From assembly GCA_030587365.1 (NCBI GenBank), contig JAUQZE010000007.1, forward strand, positions 62,001 to 126,000: 64,000 nt of DNA. Direction: 5' to 3'. The translations under genes and the position numbers were made by a program. This document shows, piece after piece, positions 7,605 through 16,149 of the stretch (positions are counted from its first letter, which is position 1; the number at the start of each line of letters is the position of its first letter). This DNA comes from Candidatus Freyarchaeota archaeon. GTDB taxonomy: Archaea; Asgardarchaeota; Jordiarchaeia; Jordiarchaeales; Jordiarchaeaceae. Below the pieces are notes generated by a model. The model worked only from the letters and a program-made list of their open reading frames with translations. It had not been told where the DNA came from and ran no database searches.

Positions 7605-7778
7605 ATGGTCAAGGGCAAATGTCCAGAATGTGGTGCTAATTTAGACCTCGAAGACCCAGTTGTAAGAGAAATAGTTGAGTGCCCAGATTGTGGAGCCGAG
7701 CTTGAAGTGGTAAGCGTAGAAAAGAATAAAGTTAGTCTGAAAGCCGCAGAGATTGAGGGCGAAGACTGGGGCGAATAA
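7605..7778 (+). CDS. lysW: LysW amino-group carrier protein
   Basis: A 57-aa acidic carrier with a zinc-binding CPECG...CPDCG pair and the diagnostic C-terminal EDWGE. The terminal glutamate gamma-carboxyl is the attachment point for 2-aminoadipate (lysine route) or glutamate (arginine/ornithine route); the carrier protects the amino group and is a handle for the later enzymes. GGAGGTGATT lies 5 bases before the ATG. First gene of the lysW-X-Y-Z-J-K operon. Confidence 0.95.
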   Translation: MVKGKCPECGANLDLEDPVVREIVECPDCGAELEVVSVEKNKVSLKAAEIEGEDWGE

Positions 7779-7829
7779 ATGGATCGATATGTTATAATCG
7801 GTGAAATCAAAAAAAGAGGGTACTAAAGG

Positions 7830-8684
7830 TTGAAAACTATTGGTATGATAAGCGATCGAGTAAGATGGGACGAGAAGGCTCTGATTGAAGCCGCCAAGCG
7901 TAAAAACATCAAATTGGTACTTATTGACGGAAAAGACATCTTCTTAGAAGCTACAGGGAATTTTGATCGCATACCTGAGGCTGACATTTATCTTCAGCGG
8001 ATGGTGAGCACTTTCAAAGGGCTCTACATCACAAAAATTCTAGAAAGCAAGGGTAAACCGGTGGTTAATTCCTACGCGGTTTCCAGTGTCTGTGCAGATA
8101 AGCTTCTCACAACTCTAGCCCTAAGGAAAGCAGGCATACCCAGCCCCAGAACGTTTGTAGCTTTCGATGTTGACGCCGCTCTTGATATTTTGGAGGAGTT
8201 AGGATACCCGGCGATAATCAAACCGGTTTTTGGGAGCTGGGGAAGACTCATAGCACCACTAAAGGATCCCCAATCCGCTAAGGCCATATTAGAGAGCAGA
8301 GAGTCGATGGGAGCGCTTTATCAAATTTATTATATTCAGGAATTTGTGGACAAAAGGAATAATAGGGATATTAGAAGCTTTGTCATAGGGGATAAGGTTG
8401 TTGCCGCGATATATCGTATTGCTGGCCAAGATGAGTGGCGAACCAACACCGCCCTAGGAGGAAAAGCGGAATTATGTCCGGTAACCCCAGAAATTGAGGA
8501 CTTAAGTTTGAAGGCCGCAAGAGCCCTCGGAGAAGGAGTGTATGGAGTTGATATATTAGAAACCTCAAATAGTATGCTTGTTAATGAGGTTAATCACACT
8601 ATGGAGTACCACACCACTGTACCTTTAACAGGCGTGGACATTCCCGGTATGTTAATAGATTATTGTTTGGAGATAGTGAAATGA
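7830..8684 (+). CDS. lysX: LysW-amino-acid ligase (LysX/ArgX)
   Basis: A 284-aa ATP-grasp ligase (RimK-like) that joins the alpha-amino group of 2-aminoadipate or glutamate to the LysW C-terminus. Motifs: NSYAVSSVCADKLLT, GYPAIIKPVFGSWGRL (ATP-binding Lys), YIQEFVDKRNRDIRSFV region, and the metal site VNEVNHTMEYHTT. The start is a TTG at 7830 with a purine-rich stretch upstream. Only one such ligase lies in the operon, so it may serve both lysine and arginine synthesis as shown for some archaea; substrate choice cannot be settled here. Its stop overlaps the lysY start (ATGA). Confidence 0.9.
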   Translation: MKTIGMISDRVRWDEKALIEAAKRKNIKLVLIDGKDIFLEATGNFDRIPEADIYLQRMVSTFKGLYITKILESKGKPVVNSYAVSSVCADKLLTTLALRKAGIPSPRTFVAFDVDAALDILEELGYPAIIKPVFGSWGRLIAPLKDPQSAKAILESRESMGALYQIYYIQEFVDKRNNRDIRSFVIGDKVVAAIYRIAGQDEWRTNTALGGKAELCPVTPEIEDLSLKAARALGEGVYGVDILETSNSMLVNEVNHTMEYHTTVPLTGVDIPGMLIDYCLEIVK

Positions 8685-9730
8685 GAGTTGGAATTGTTGG
8701 AGCTTCCGGGTACACGGGTGGAGATCTAACAAGACTGTTACTCTTTCACCCCGACGCGGAGTTAACTTGTGTAACTTCTAGACAGTTTTCAGGAAAATAT
8801 TTGAGCAGCCTTCATCCGAATCTGAGAGGTATAACACAAATAAAGTTTGAGGACTACAACGTGAACACTATTACCGACAAGTGCGACTATGCCTTTCTCG
8901 CAGTGCCGCATCGCGCCTCTATGAGCATAATGCCCGAATTGCTAGAAACTGGATTAAAAATAATAGATTTGAGCGCTGATTTCAGGATAAAAAACTTGGA
9001 AACCTACGAGTACTACTATGGTAAACACGAACACCCAGAACTTCTAGAAAAATCGGTCTACGGCATCTCCGAACTTCACAAAGAAGAAATCAAGAAGACT
9101 AAACTGGTTTCCTGCCCCGGGTGTATGGCTTCAAGCGCCATACTTGGAGCCGCACCGATGGTTGGCACTGAAGCTGTGGACCTGGATAGAATAGTAATCG
9201 ATTCCAAAGTGGGATCATCAGCTTCGGGAAGGGAATTTTCTCTCTCAACGCACCATCCGGAAAGGGCGAATGTTGTCAGACCATACAAGGCCACCAACCA
9301 TAGGCACACGGCCGAGATGGAGCAGGAACTAAGCGCGGTGGCTGGAAAGCAAGTGAAGGTTGCATTTTCTGCTCACGCGGTGGACATGGTAAGGGGTATT
9401 CTAACGACTATACACCTGTTTCTTGAAAAGGAGCTCTCCGAACAAGAAGTTTGGGGTATCCTCCGAGAATTCTATGCAGGCGAGCCGTTCATAAGAATTA
9501 TTAAGCAGAAAACAGGAATCTACAGGCTACCCGACCCCAAAGTCATTGTAGGAACTAACTACTGTGATATAGGATTCGAAATAGATGAACATATGCCCCG
9601 CATAGTGATTTTTTCGGCTCTGGATAATCTAATTAAAGGCGCAGCAGGGCAGGCGGTCCAGTGCATGAACATCATGGAAGGAATAGATGAAACCAGGGGT
9701 TTAACCTTTCCAGGGCTTCACCCATATTGA
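8681..9730 (+). CDS. lysY: LysW-aminoadipate/glutamate semialdehyde dehydrogenase
   Basis: ArgC-family NADPH reductase, 349 aa, with the N-terminal GASGYTGG nucleotide motif, catalytic Cys in VSCPGCMASSAILGA, and the substrate-site SGREFSLSTHHPERANVVRPY. It reduces the LysW-acyl-phosphate made by LysZ to the semialdehyde. The ATG at 8681 overlaps the lysX stop by 4 bases and gives the normal family N-terminus; an in-frame TTG 18 bases earlier would add six atypical residues. Confidence 0.92.
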   Translation: MRVGIVGASGYTGGDLTRLLLFHPDAELTCVTSRQFSGKYLSSLHPNLRGITQIKFEDYNVNTITDKCDYAFLAVPHRASMSIMPELLETGLKIIDLSADFRIKNLETYEYYYGKHEHPELLEKSVYGISELHKEEIKKTKLVSCPGCMASSAILGAAPMVGTEAVDLDRIVIDSKVGSSASGREFSLSTHHPERANVVRPYKATNHRHTAEMEQELSAVAGKQVKVAFSAHAVDMVRGILTTIHLFLEKELSEQEVWGILREFYAGEPFIRIIKQKTGIYRLPDPKVIVGTNYCDIGFEIDEHMPRIVIFSALDNLIKGAAGQAVQCMNIMEGIDETRGLTFPGLHPY

Positions 9731-9742
9731 GGACGCGGTCAA

Positions 9743-10555
9743 ATGAGAATAGTGGTAAAAATCGGCGGAAGTCTTATTGATGAGGACTTATCTCCTCTCG
9801 CACGGGACGTAAAGGAGTTGTGTAAGGAGCACCAAATTGTTATAGTGCATGGCGGGGCAAAGGTTGTTACAGAAATTGCGGAAAAACTGGGTAAGGAGCA
9901 GAAATTTGTTACCTCCCCCACCGGGTTTAGAAGTAGATACACGGACGCTGAAACCGCGGACATCTACACCATGGTTATAGGAGGCACAGTAAATAAAAAG
10001 CTGGTTGCCACTCTTCTAAAAGAAGGAGTTAATAGCCTAGGACTCTCCGGAATGGACGGAGGGCTTCTAGTAGCAGAAAGAAAATCACGCATTAAGGTCA
10101 AAGAGGGAAACAAGATACTTTTAATCGACGGCGACTACACCGGAAAGGTTGTAGAGGTCAATTCTAAACTCTTAGAATTACTAGTAAATGCAGGGTATGT
10201 TCCAGTCATTGGAGCAGTGGCAATCGGTAAGGAAGGAGAAAACCTAAACGTGGATGGGGATAGGGCAGCTGCCAGTGTTGCCGGGGCCATCAAGGCGGAA
10301 AAATTATTAGATATGACCGATGTACCCGGAGTCCTTGAAAATGAAAAAGTGATAACAAAATTGAACAAGGCAGAGGCAAAGCAAACCATGGAAAAAGTTG
10401 GCCCAGGAATGCGGAGAAAAATCTTTGCAGCGTTAGAAGCAATTCAAGAAGGTGTACCCGAGGTAATAATAGCGTCTGGAATTGGGGAACACCCCCTTCT
10501 CGACGCTCTAAAAGAAAAAAACTGCACGGTGATCACAGATGAATCAAGTGAATGA
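9743..10555 (+). CDS. lysZ: LysW-aminoadipate/glutamate kinase
   Basis: ArgB-type amino-acid kinase, 270 aa (VVKIGGSLID, VIVHGGAKVV, SLGLSGMDGG, NVDGDRAAASVAGAIKAEKLLDMTDVPG). It phosphorylates the side-chain carboxylate of the LysW-bound substrate. It begins 12 bases after lysY and its 3' end overlaps lysJ by 17 bases, so translation is probably coupled. Confidence 0.93.
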   Translation: MRIVVKIGGSLIDEDLSPLARDVKELCKEHQIVIVHGGAKVVTEIAEKLGKEQKFVTSPTGFRSRYTDAETADIYTMVIGGTVNKKLVATLLKEGVNSLGLSGMDGGLLVAERKSRIKVKEGNKILLIDGDYTGKVVEVNSKLLELLVNAGYVPVIGAVAIGKEGENLNVDGDRAAASVAGAIKAEKLLDMTDVPGVLENEKVITKLNKAEAKQTMEKVGPGMRRKIFAALEAIQEGVPEVIIASGIGEHPLLDALKEKNCTVITDESSE

Positions 10556-11726
10556 TGCATCAAGATATGTTTATCTGGAAGACAATTTTGAGGCCCAGAC
10601 CTATGCCAAAAGGCCAGTAGTAATTGTGAGAGGCAAAGGCGCTCTGGTCTGGGACATAGAAGGTAGAGAATACATAGACTGCGTGGCTGGGCATGGAGTA
10701 AATATTACTGGGCATTGCCACCCCAAAATTGTAGAAGCTATAAAAATGCAGGCTGAGAAACTCATAACCTGCCCGGGCATATTTTACAATGATGCCAGAG
10801 CAGAATTAGTAGAAAAACTGACAAAAATAGTTCCTAAAGGCTTAACAAGAACCTTTCTCTCAAACAGTGGAACGGAAGCGGTTGAATGCGCTATAAAAGT
10901 GGCCCGCAAGTATACTGGAAAGAAAGAGATTATAGCTATGACAAAGGGATTTCACGGGCGTAGTTTAGGGGCGCTCTCAGCCACTTGGGAAAAAAAGTAC
11001 AGAGAACCCTTTGGGCCTCTGGTTCCGGGATTTACTCATGTAAGATTCGGGGACGCAGAGGAGGTTCGAGAGGCCATAAACGAAAACACAGCTGCAGTAA
11101 TAGTAGAACCAGTACAAGGGGAAGCAGGCGTTAATGTAGCACCAGAGGGTTACCTGAAGGAATTAAGAGAGGTCTGTGATGAAAAGAATGTTCTACTCAT
11201 ATTTGACGAGATCCAGACTGGACTCGGTAGAACAGGCGAAATGTTTGCATGCATGCACTGGGAAGTGGCTCCAGATATAATGACTATGGCTAAGGGAATC
11301 GCTGGAGGCGTGCCTATGGGCGCTACTATTGCTAGGGAAGAAGTCATGAATTCCCTTAAGGAGGGTGAACACGCCTCAACTTTTGGCGGAAATCCCCTCG
11401 CTTGCGCTGCCGCAAATACTACACTAGATGTCATAGTAGAGGAGAAACTTCCCCAAAGATCCAAGGAACTGGGATTACGTTTAAAGAACAAATTGGAAGC
11501 GATTAAGGAGAACTCCAAAGCCGTCAAAGAAGTTAGAGCACTGGGCTTAATGATCGGAGTCGAGCTGCGTTTCAAAGTCAAGGACTATGTGTTAAAATCT
11601 CTGGAAAAGGGACTGCTGGTTTTAACTTCAGGACTAACCATTCTAAGACTGCTGCCACCTCTAGTTATTGAAAAAGAACAGGTTGATAAAACGGCGGAGA
11701 TCCTGGCGGAGATATTGGAGACCTGA
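10539..11726 (+). CDS. lysJ: LysW-lysine/ornithine aminotransferase
   Basis: ArgD/LysJ-type class-III aminotransferase, 395 aa, PLP-dependent. Visible motifs are SNSGTEAVECAIKVARKYT, GFHGRSLGALSATW, LIFDEIQTGLGRTG, and the Schiff-base lysine in MAKGIAGGVPMGA. It aminates the LysW semialdehyde. The ATG lies inside the lysZ 3' end. Length and order agree with the LysW pathway operons of other archaea. Confidence 0.93.
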   Translation: MNQVNDASRYVYLEDNFEAQTYAKRPVVIVRGKGALVWDIEGREYIDCVAGHGVNITGHCHPKIVEAIKMQAEKLITCPGIFYNDARAELVEKLTKIVPKGLTRTFLSNSGTEAVECAIKVARKYTGKKEIIAMTKGFHGRSLGALSATWEKKYREPFGPLVPGFTHVRFGDAEEVREAINENTAAVIVEPVQGEAGVNVAPEGYLKELREVCDEKNVLLIFDEIQTGLGRTGEMFACMHWEVAPDIMTMAKGIAGGVPMGATIAREEVMNSLKEGEHASTFGGNPLACAAANTTLDVIVEEKLPQRSKELGLRLKNKLEAIKENSKAVKEVRALGLMIGVELRFKVKDYVLKSLEKGLLVLTSGLTILRLLPPLVIEKEQVDKTAEILAEILET

Positions 11727-11729
11727 AAC

Positions 11730-12788
11730 ATGGATCCTCAAGATTTTCTAAAACGAATGCTTGAAATTTACAGCCCCTCAGGACAAGAAGCTGAACTAGC
11801 GAAATTTCTACAAACCCAAATGAACAACATGGGTTTCGATGCAGAAATAGATGAGGTTGGAAACATTATTGGCAGAATAGGGGAGGGCGAGCCGACTCTA
11901 TTACTTTGCGGTCACATGGATACCGTAACGGGGGAATTACCAGTCCAAGTTATCAATGGTGAATTAACGGGCAGAGGTGCGGTTGATGCCAAATCTTCTC
12001 TCGCAGCCCTAATACTCGCAGCCTCGAATTTTGTGAATAAGAAAATTAGAGGAAGTATACTGGTTGTGGGCACGGTACAAGAGGAAGGAACATCCATCGG
12101 AATAAAAAACATAGTAGATAAAGGTTTAAAGGCGGACTACTCGATTTTCGGCGAACCCTGTAACACTAATTTTATCGTAATAGGCTACAAAGGAAGTTTA
12201 GACATAGAACTTGGAGTAAGAACCAAACCAGGACACCCCGCTAATCCTATGGTGAGAAACGCTAGCGAAGAATTAATCTCCATTTGGCTGAAAATAAAAG
12301 ACATGCTAGGAAAATACCAGTCTAAATCAAATTATGACTCAGTTAACGTGTCATTGGGACAATTAAATGGTAGTGATACTCAAAGCTCTGCAGAAATAAG
12401 GGTCCGGATACCAATAAAAATGAGCTGCAATGATATCTATGAAATAATAAATTATGTAGTTCAAGAATATTGTGGGACAACCACTGACATTGCATGCGCA
12501 ACCAGACTGATTGATACAACGGAGCCTTACGAGTCCGAAAAAAAATCGCCTCTAATCGAGGCTCTAAGTAATTCAATTAAGCAAATCACAGGAAAGGAAG
12601 CCCGCCTAATTAAAAAAACCGGAACCGGCGATATGAATATCTATGGAAACAGCATAAAAACCTCGGCTGTTACCTATGGGCCAGGTGACCCCCGCTTAGA
12701 CCACACGGAGCATGAAAAAATATCTGTAAAACAATTTTTGGATAACATAAAAATCCTGACTATGACCATCGAAAAACTTGTACTCTAG
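11730..12788 (+). CDS. lysK: LysW-lysine/ornithine hydrolase
   Basis: M20-family zinc peptidase, 352 aa, that releases lysine (or ornithine) from LysW. Metal-site signatures are LLLCGHMDTVTGEL (His, Asp), GRGAVDAKSSLAA (bridging Asp), VQEEGTSIGIK (catalytic Glu and ligand Glu) and the late His in DPRLDHTEHEKIS. It closes the operon, 3 bases after lysJ. Confidence 0.92.
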   Translation: MDPQDFLKRMLEIYSPSGQEAELAKFLQTQMNNMGFDAEIDEVGNIIGRIGEGEPTLLLCGHMDTVTGELPVQVINGELTGRGAVDAKSSLAALILAASNFVNKKIRGSILVVGTVQEEGTSIGIKNIVDKGLKADYSIFGEPCNTNFIVIGYKGSLDIELGVRTKPGHPANPMVRNASEELISIWLKIKDMLGKYQSKSNYDSVNVSLGQLNGSDTQSSAEIRVRIPIKMSCNDIYEIINYVVQEYCGTTTDIACATRLIDTTEPYESEKKSPLIEALSNSIKQITGKEARLIKKTGTGDMNIYGNSIKTSAVTYGPGDPRLDHTEHEKISVKQFLDNIKILTMTIEKLVL

Positions 12789-12794
12789 AAGCTT

Positions 12795-13811
12795 TTAGAT
12801 GCGTTCGGGTTCTTTTTCCTTCTTCTCCTTTCTCTTCTTTATTTTTTCCTCTAACTCTGACACAAAGGGAATCATATCTTCCGAAGGTTCAAAGGCTATA
12901 GCTCGCTTCAATGGTCTCATCCATTCTAAAACCAGTGGAGCTTGTCCCAACAAATTAAGTATATTTAGGGCAGCCTCTTTCTCAACTTCTGAAAATTTAT
13001 TTGCTAAGGAATCGGCGAAGATATCAAGGTCTCCTTTTGGTAAAACGTGAGACTTTTCCAGTTTCAGTGACTTACTAAACATTATAGGTCCGATTTTACT
13101 ATCCCTTTCGCTATCAAAATTAATTTCACCGTTAAGGGTGCAGACATAAGCATTGTTTATGTCGGCTTTAAAGCGGCTATTCCATTTAGTCTCCCATTTC
13201 TCCTCATCGCTTCTCTTCCGAGCCATATGCCTTAGTATTACACTACACTTATCACCCATAAGTATAGCTATCACAGAGTGCTTTGATTCACCGAACTTGA
13301 TAACCTCATTATAAAGAGGAGTTAGAAGTTCTTCAATCCTTTTCCTGAGCTTGTTCACATTAAAATCCAGAAACATATTCTCGGATAAACTTCTTTCCAT
13401 AGTGCCTACTATTTTTCCCTCAGTAAAATCATACTTGGACAGGGCATTGCAATTAGGACAGGCAAAAGAACCAAACACCTTCCCCTGAGTTTCAACAAAT
13501 TCCTCTTCTATCTCTGAATCTAGAAAGAACGCTGTATTGCACTTGGGGCAACTTACAATCACCGGCAACATATTTATCGAATCATGATTTTTGTTAGCAT
13601 TCACTATTCTCTCTGTTTCCTCATATATCGGTTGAACGTCCACATCAGAAACAGCTGCTAAACCCTTCAAAGCCTCGTCTCGATTATCGATAAGAAAATT
13701 TCTAATAATCCTTCGAACAATTTTTTCTTTTTCGCTCCTAACTTCATTGGAAACATCCTTAGACAAAACCGCACACTCCCTAAACCTTACCCATAAACAA
13801 AAAGGGTTCAA
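12795..13811 (-). CDS. Zinc-ribbon protein of unknown function
   Basis: 338 aa at most. After an N-terminal helical region there is one zinc ribbon, CPKCNTAFF...FACPNCNALSKYDF (about residues 88-127). The C-terminal part has no recognisable domain and ends in a Lys/Glu-rich tail. No signal peptide or membrane segment. A TTG (codon 16, giving LSKDVSNEV) is a likelier start than the first in-frame codon because the preceding residues look non-native. It converges on lysK with a 6-base gap. I do not recognise the family. Confidence 0.65.
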   Translation of the reverse strand: MNPFCLWVRFRECAVLSKDVSNEVRSEKEKIVRRIIRNFLIDNRDEALKGLAAVSDVDVQPIYEETERIVNANKNHDSINMLPVIVSCPKCNTAFFLDSEIEEEFVETQGKVFGSFACPNCNALSKYDFTEGKIVGTMERSLSENMFLDFNVNKLRKRIEELLTPLYNEVIKFGESKHSVIAILMGDKCSVILRHMARKRSDEEKWETKWNSRFKADINNAYVCTLNGEINFDSERDSKIGPIMFSKSLKLEKSHVLPKGDLDIFADSLANKFSEVEKEAALNILNLLGQAPLVLEWMRPLKRAIAFEPSEDMIPFVSELEEKIKKRKEKKEKEPERI

Positions 13812-13949
13812 GCAAAACTTTCCTACTCTTCACAAAATATTTTCCGATAATTACGCTCTCACAAAAGCATTTACACAGCTACTTATAATTGCATACCTAG
13901 TATGATAAGCGTTTCGATTAATAATATATTTAAAAAGAATTAAAGAGTT

Positions 13950-14070
13950 TAATTGGCTTAAGTCACGGAATAATTCTTGCTCTTGCACCAGCTACTGCAT
14001 TACTGGTGGTCTACTGACTTTAATGGAAGCAAGAGTCAGGGTTTAATAGCACAACCTCCACCCTTTTTTC
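13950..14070 (+). ncRNA. Candidate small RNA with stem-loop and T-run
   Basis: GCTCTTGC (13979-13986) pairs with GCAAGAG (14029-14035), and inside it ACCAG (13987-13991) pairs with CTGGT (14003-14007). An AT-rich TATA-like string sits at 13924-13937 and a T6 run ends the segment at 14064-14069. Promoter, structured GC-richer body and T-run in one intergenic block suggest a transcript. No C/D or H/ACA signature is clear. Confidence 0.3.
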
Positions 14071-14288
14071 AGTCTATTCAAAATTCTTGAAAAAGAAAAA
14101 TAAGTGATTCTACTTAAAAAAATGGTTTTAGAATATTTTTGCATTCTTCTAGTTTATGTGGGGGTGTTATTAACATGTATGTATCAAAAAAATCAGTTTA
14201 AATATGAAGATGTTGACACTTTTATGTTATTTTTGATGTATTTATTTTTACAAATTTATGTTTATTTACATGAGCATTTAAAAAAAGT

Positions 14289-14295
14289 TTTATAT
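14289..14295 (+). promoter_or_regulatory. Probable TATA box of the purine operon
   Basis: TTTATAT in an otherwise A-rich stretch, about 85 bases upstream of purC. It would give a 55-60 base leader. Assigned by position only. Confidence 0.35.
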
Positions 14296-14377
14296 TGTAT
14301 GTGTAGATAGTTGAAGTTGTTGGAGCCTTAGGTCTTGCGCGATTTGGACTGAATAATTTTGGCTCGGAGATAGAAAT

Positions 14378-15130
14378 ATGCCTAACCCCTCGGGTAAGGT
14401 TCTCTCTGAGGGCAAAACTAAGATAGTTCGTGAAACTGAACGCAGCGATGTTGTCCTCTTAGAGTTCAAGGACAGTATTACTGCTCTTGATGGAGAGAAA
14501 AAGGACATTTTAAGAGGAAAAGCCGTAATAAATTCGCACATATCAGCCTACTTATTAGAATTATTGGAAAAAAACGGTGTTCCCACCCACATAATAGAAT
14601 TTATTGAACCAAATATGATGAGAGTAAAGAAGCTTAATATGATACCGGTAGAGGTTGTTTGTAGAAATATTGCTGCGGGGCACTTTGTTAAAAATTTTCC
14701 TGTAGCAGAAGGGACGCCGTTAAATCCGCCGGTCGTGGAATTTTATCTTAAGGATGACGCTCGCCATGATCCTATGCTTAACGAGGATCACTTTTTAGTT
14801 TTGGGTCTCGCTTCTCGGGAGGAAGTTAAAAAAATTAAGGGACTCACCCTTAAGACCAATAAAGTTTTAAGTAAGGATTTAAAGGCTAAGGGTCTTATTC
14901 TTGTGGATTTCAAAATAGAAGTTGGTCGAGGAACCGGTGGCAAAATTTATGTAGGGGACGAAATTAACGCAGACTCGATGAGACTCCGGGAAGTCGGCAC
15001 TAACAGAATCTTGGATAAGGATGTTTACAGAAAAGGCGGATCGATGGAAGAGGTCTTAAACACTTATGTTCAACTTTATGAAAAAATTTTAGGAAAAAAG
15101 CCGCCAATCGGAGGAACCCAAAGTGGATAA
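14378..15130 (+). CDS. purC: SAICAR synthetase (PurC)
   Basis: 250 aa. It joins aspartate to CAIR with ATP in purine synthesis. Family motifs are LSEGKTKIVRE (ATP binding), FKDSITALDGEKKDI, VVCRNIAAGHFVK and LVDFKIEVGRG with ISADEINADSMRL-like metal site (GDEINADSMRL). CGGAGA precedes the ATG. First gene of the purine operon; the stop overlaps purS by 8 bases. Confidence 0.95.
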   Translation: MPNPSGKVLSEGKTKIVRETERSDVVLLEFKDSITALDGEKKDILRGKAVINSHISAYLLELLEKNGVPTHIIEFIEPNMMRVKKLNMIPVEVVCRNIAAGHFVKNFPVAEGTPLNPPVVEFYLKDDARHDPMLNEDHFLVLGLASREEVKKIKGLTLKTNKVLSKDLKAKGLILVDFKIEVGRGTGGKIYVGDEINADSMRLREVGTNRILDKDVYRKGGSMEEVLNTYVQLYEKILGKKPPIGGTQSG

Positions 15131-15380
15131 TTACGTGTTAGAAATTGTGATTGAGAACAAGCCTGCTGCAAGGGACCCTGAAGGGGAGACTATACTCAGA
15201 GATTTAATGAATCAGAATGGGTTTGAAATGGTTAAAAATGTACGCTCTGGAAAATTCCTCCGTGTAAATCTTGAGGCTGAGAGTAGGGAGGAAGCTAAGA
15301 GTATCGTTTATAGAATGTGTAACGATTTGAGGATTTTCAATCCGGTTATTCATGTAGTCACGATAAACGTAAAGGATTAG
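15123..15380 (+). CDS. purS: FGAM synthase subunit PurS
   Basis: 85 aa, GTG start inside the purC 3' end. Short beta-alpha protein (KPAARDPEGETILRDL, VRSGKFLRVNLEAES) that bridges PurQ and PurL in the three-part formylglycinamidine synthase of archaea and Gram-positive bacteria. Followed by purQ and purL in the expected order. Confidence 0.93.
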   Translation: MDNYVLEIVIENKPAARDPEGETILRDLMNQNGFEMVKNVRSGKFLRVNLEAESREEAKSIVYRMCNDLRIFNPVIHVVTINVKD

Positions 15381-15435
15381 TAAAATAACAATCCGAATAA
15401 TTTAGAGGTTTGTGCCCCCCTTTGAGGAGATGTTT

Positions 15436-16149
15436 ATGAAAGTAGCGGTTATTCGATTCCCGGGTTCCAATTGTGACCTTGACGCAGTATATGTGCTCAG
15501 AAACGTCGTAGGATTGGAAACAGAGCTGGTGTGGCACAAGGATTTCAATGACGGGGACTTCGATGCTGTTATTCTTCCCGGTGGTTTTTCTTACGGAGAT
15601 GCTTTGAGAGCGGGAGTCATAGCCGCGTATAGTCCCGCTATGAAACGGGTAAAAGAAATGGCTAAAGAGGGAAAACCAGTCTTAGGAATATGTAACGGTT
15701 TCCAAACCTTAGTTGAATCAGGCTTACTCAGCGGAGCCTTGCTAAGAAATGATTGTCTCACATTCATATGTAAATGGGTTACACTCCGTGTTGACAACAC
15801 GGAAACCATGTTCACCAATATTATGGAAAGGGGCCAAATAGTTAGAATGCCCATCGCTCATAATGAAGGACGATACTATAACGATGCGGAAGCCCTCCGC
15901 GAAATGGAGGAAAATCATCAGATTGTTTTCCGATACTCCGATGATAACGGCAGATTAACACCAGATTCGAATCCCAATGGATCAGTTGAGAATATAGCAG
16001 GTATTTGCAACCTAGAGGGAAATATTGTAGGCTTAATGCCACACCCTGAAAGAGCTTCCGAGCAGATTCTAAGCCCCTTTAAAACGGACCACGGGAGACT
16101 ACTGTTCGAATCCATGATTAATACTATTAAAAGAATGAGGCGAATGTAG
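15436..16149 (+). CDS. purQ: FGAM synthase glutaminase subunit PurQ
   Basis: A 237-aa class-I glutamine amidotransferase. It begins KVAVIRFPGSNCDLDA and has the nucleophile in VLGICNGFQTLVE and the catalytic His/Glu in LMPHPERAS. It supplies ammonia to PurL. I use the ATG at 15436, preceded by GAGGAG; a GTG at 15412 would add eight atypical residues. Its TAG stop overlaps the purL GTG by one base. Confidence 0.94.
   Translation: MKVAVIRFPGSNCDLDAVYVLRNVVGLETELVWHKDFNDGDFDAVILPGGFSYGDALRAGVIAAYSPAMKRVKEMAKEGKPVLGICNGFQTLVESGLLSGALLRNDCLTFICKWVTLRVDNTETMFTNIMERGQIVRMPIAHNEGRYYNDAEALREMEENHQIVFRYSDDNGRLTPDSNPNGSVENIAGICNLEGNIVGLMPHPERASEQILSPFKTDHGRLLFESMINTIKRMRRM

Larger units (their letters stand above)
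13812..14377. other. Intergenic region upstream of the purine operon
   Basis: 566 bases. It carries the small-RNA candidate at about 13950-14070 and a TATA box near 14289. The frame at 14104-14310 (68 codons rich in Leu/Tyr/Phe) is AT-rich, lacks a ribosome site and is probably chance. Confidence 0.5.
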
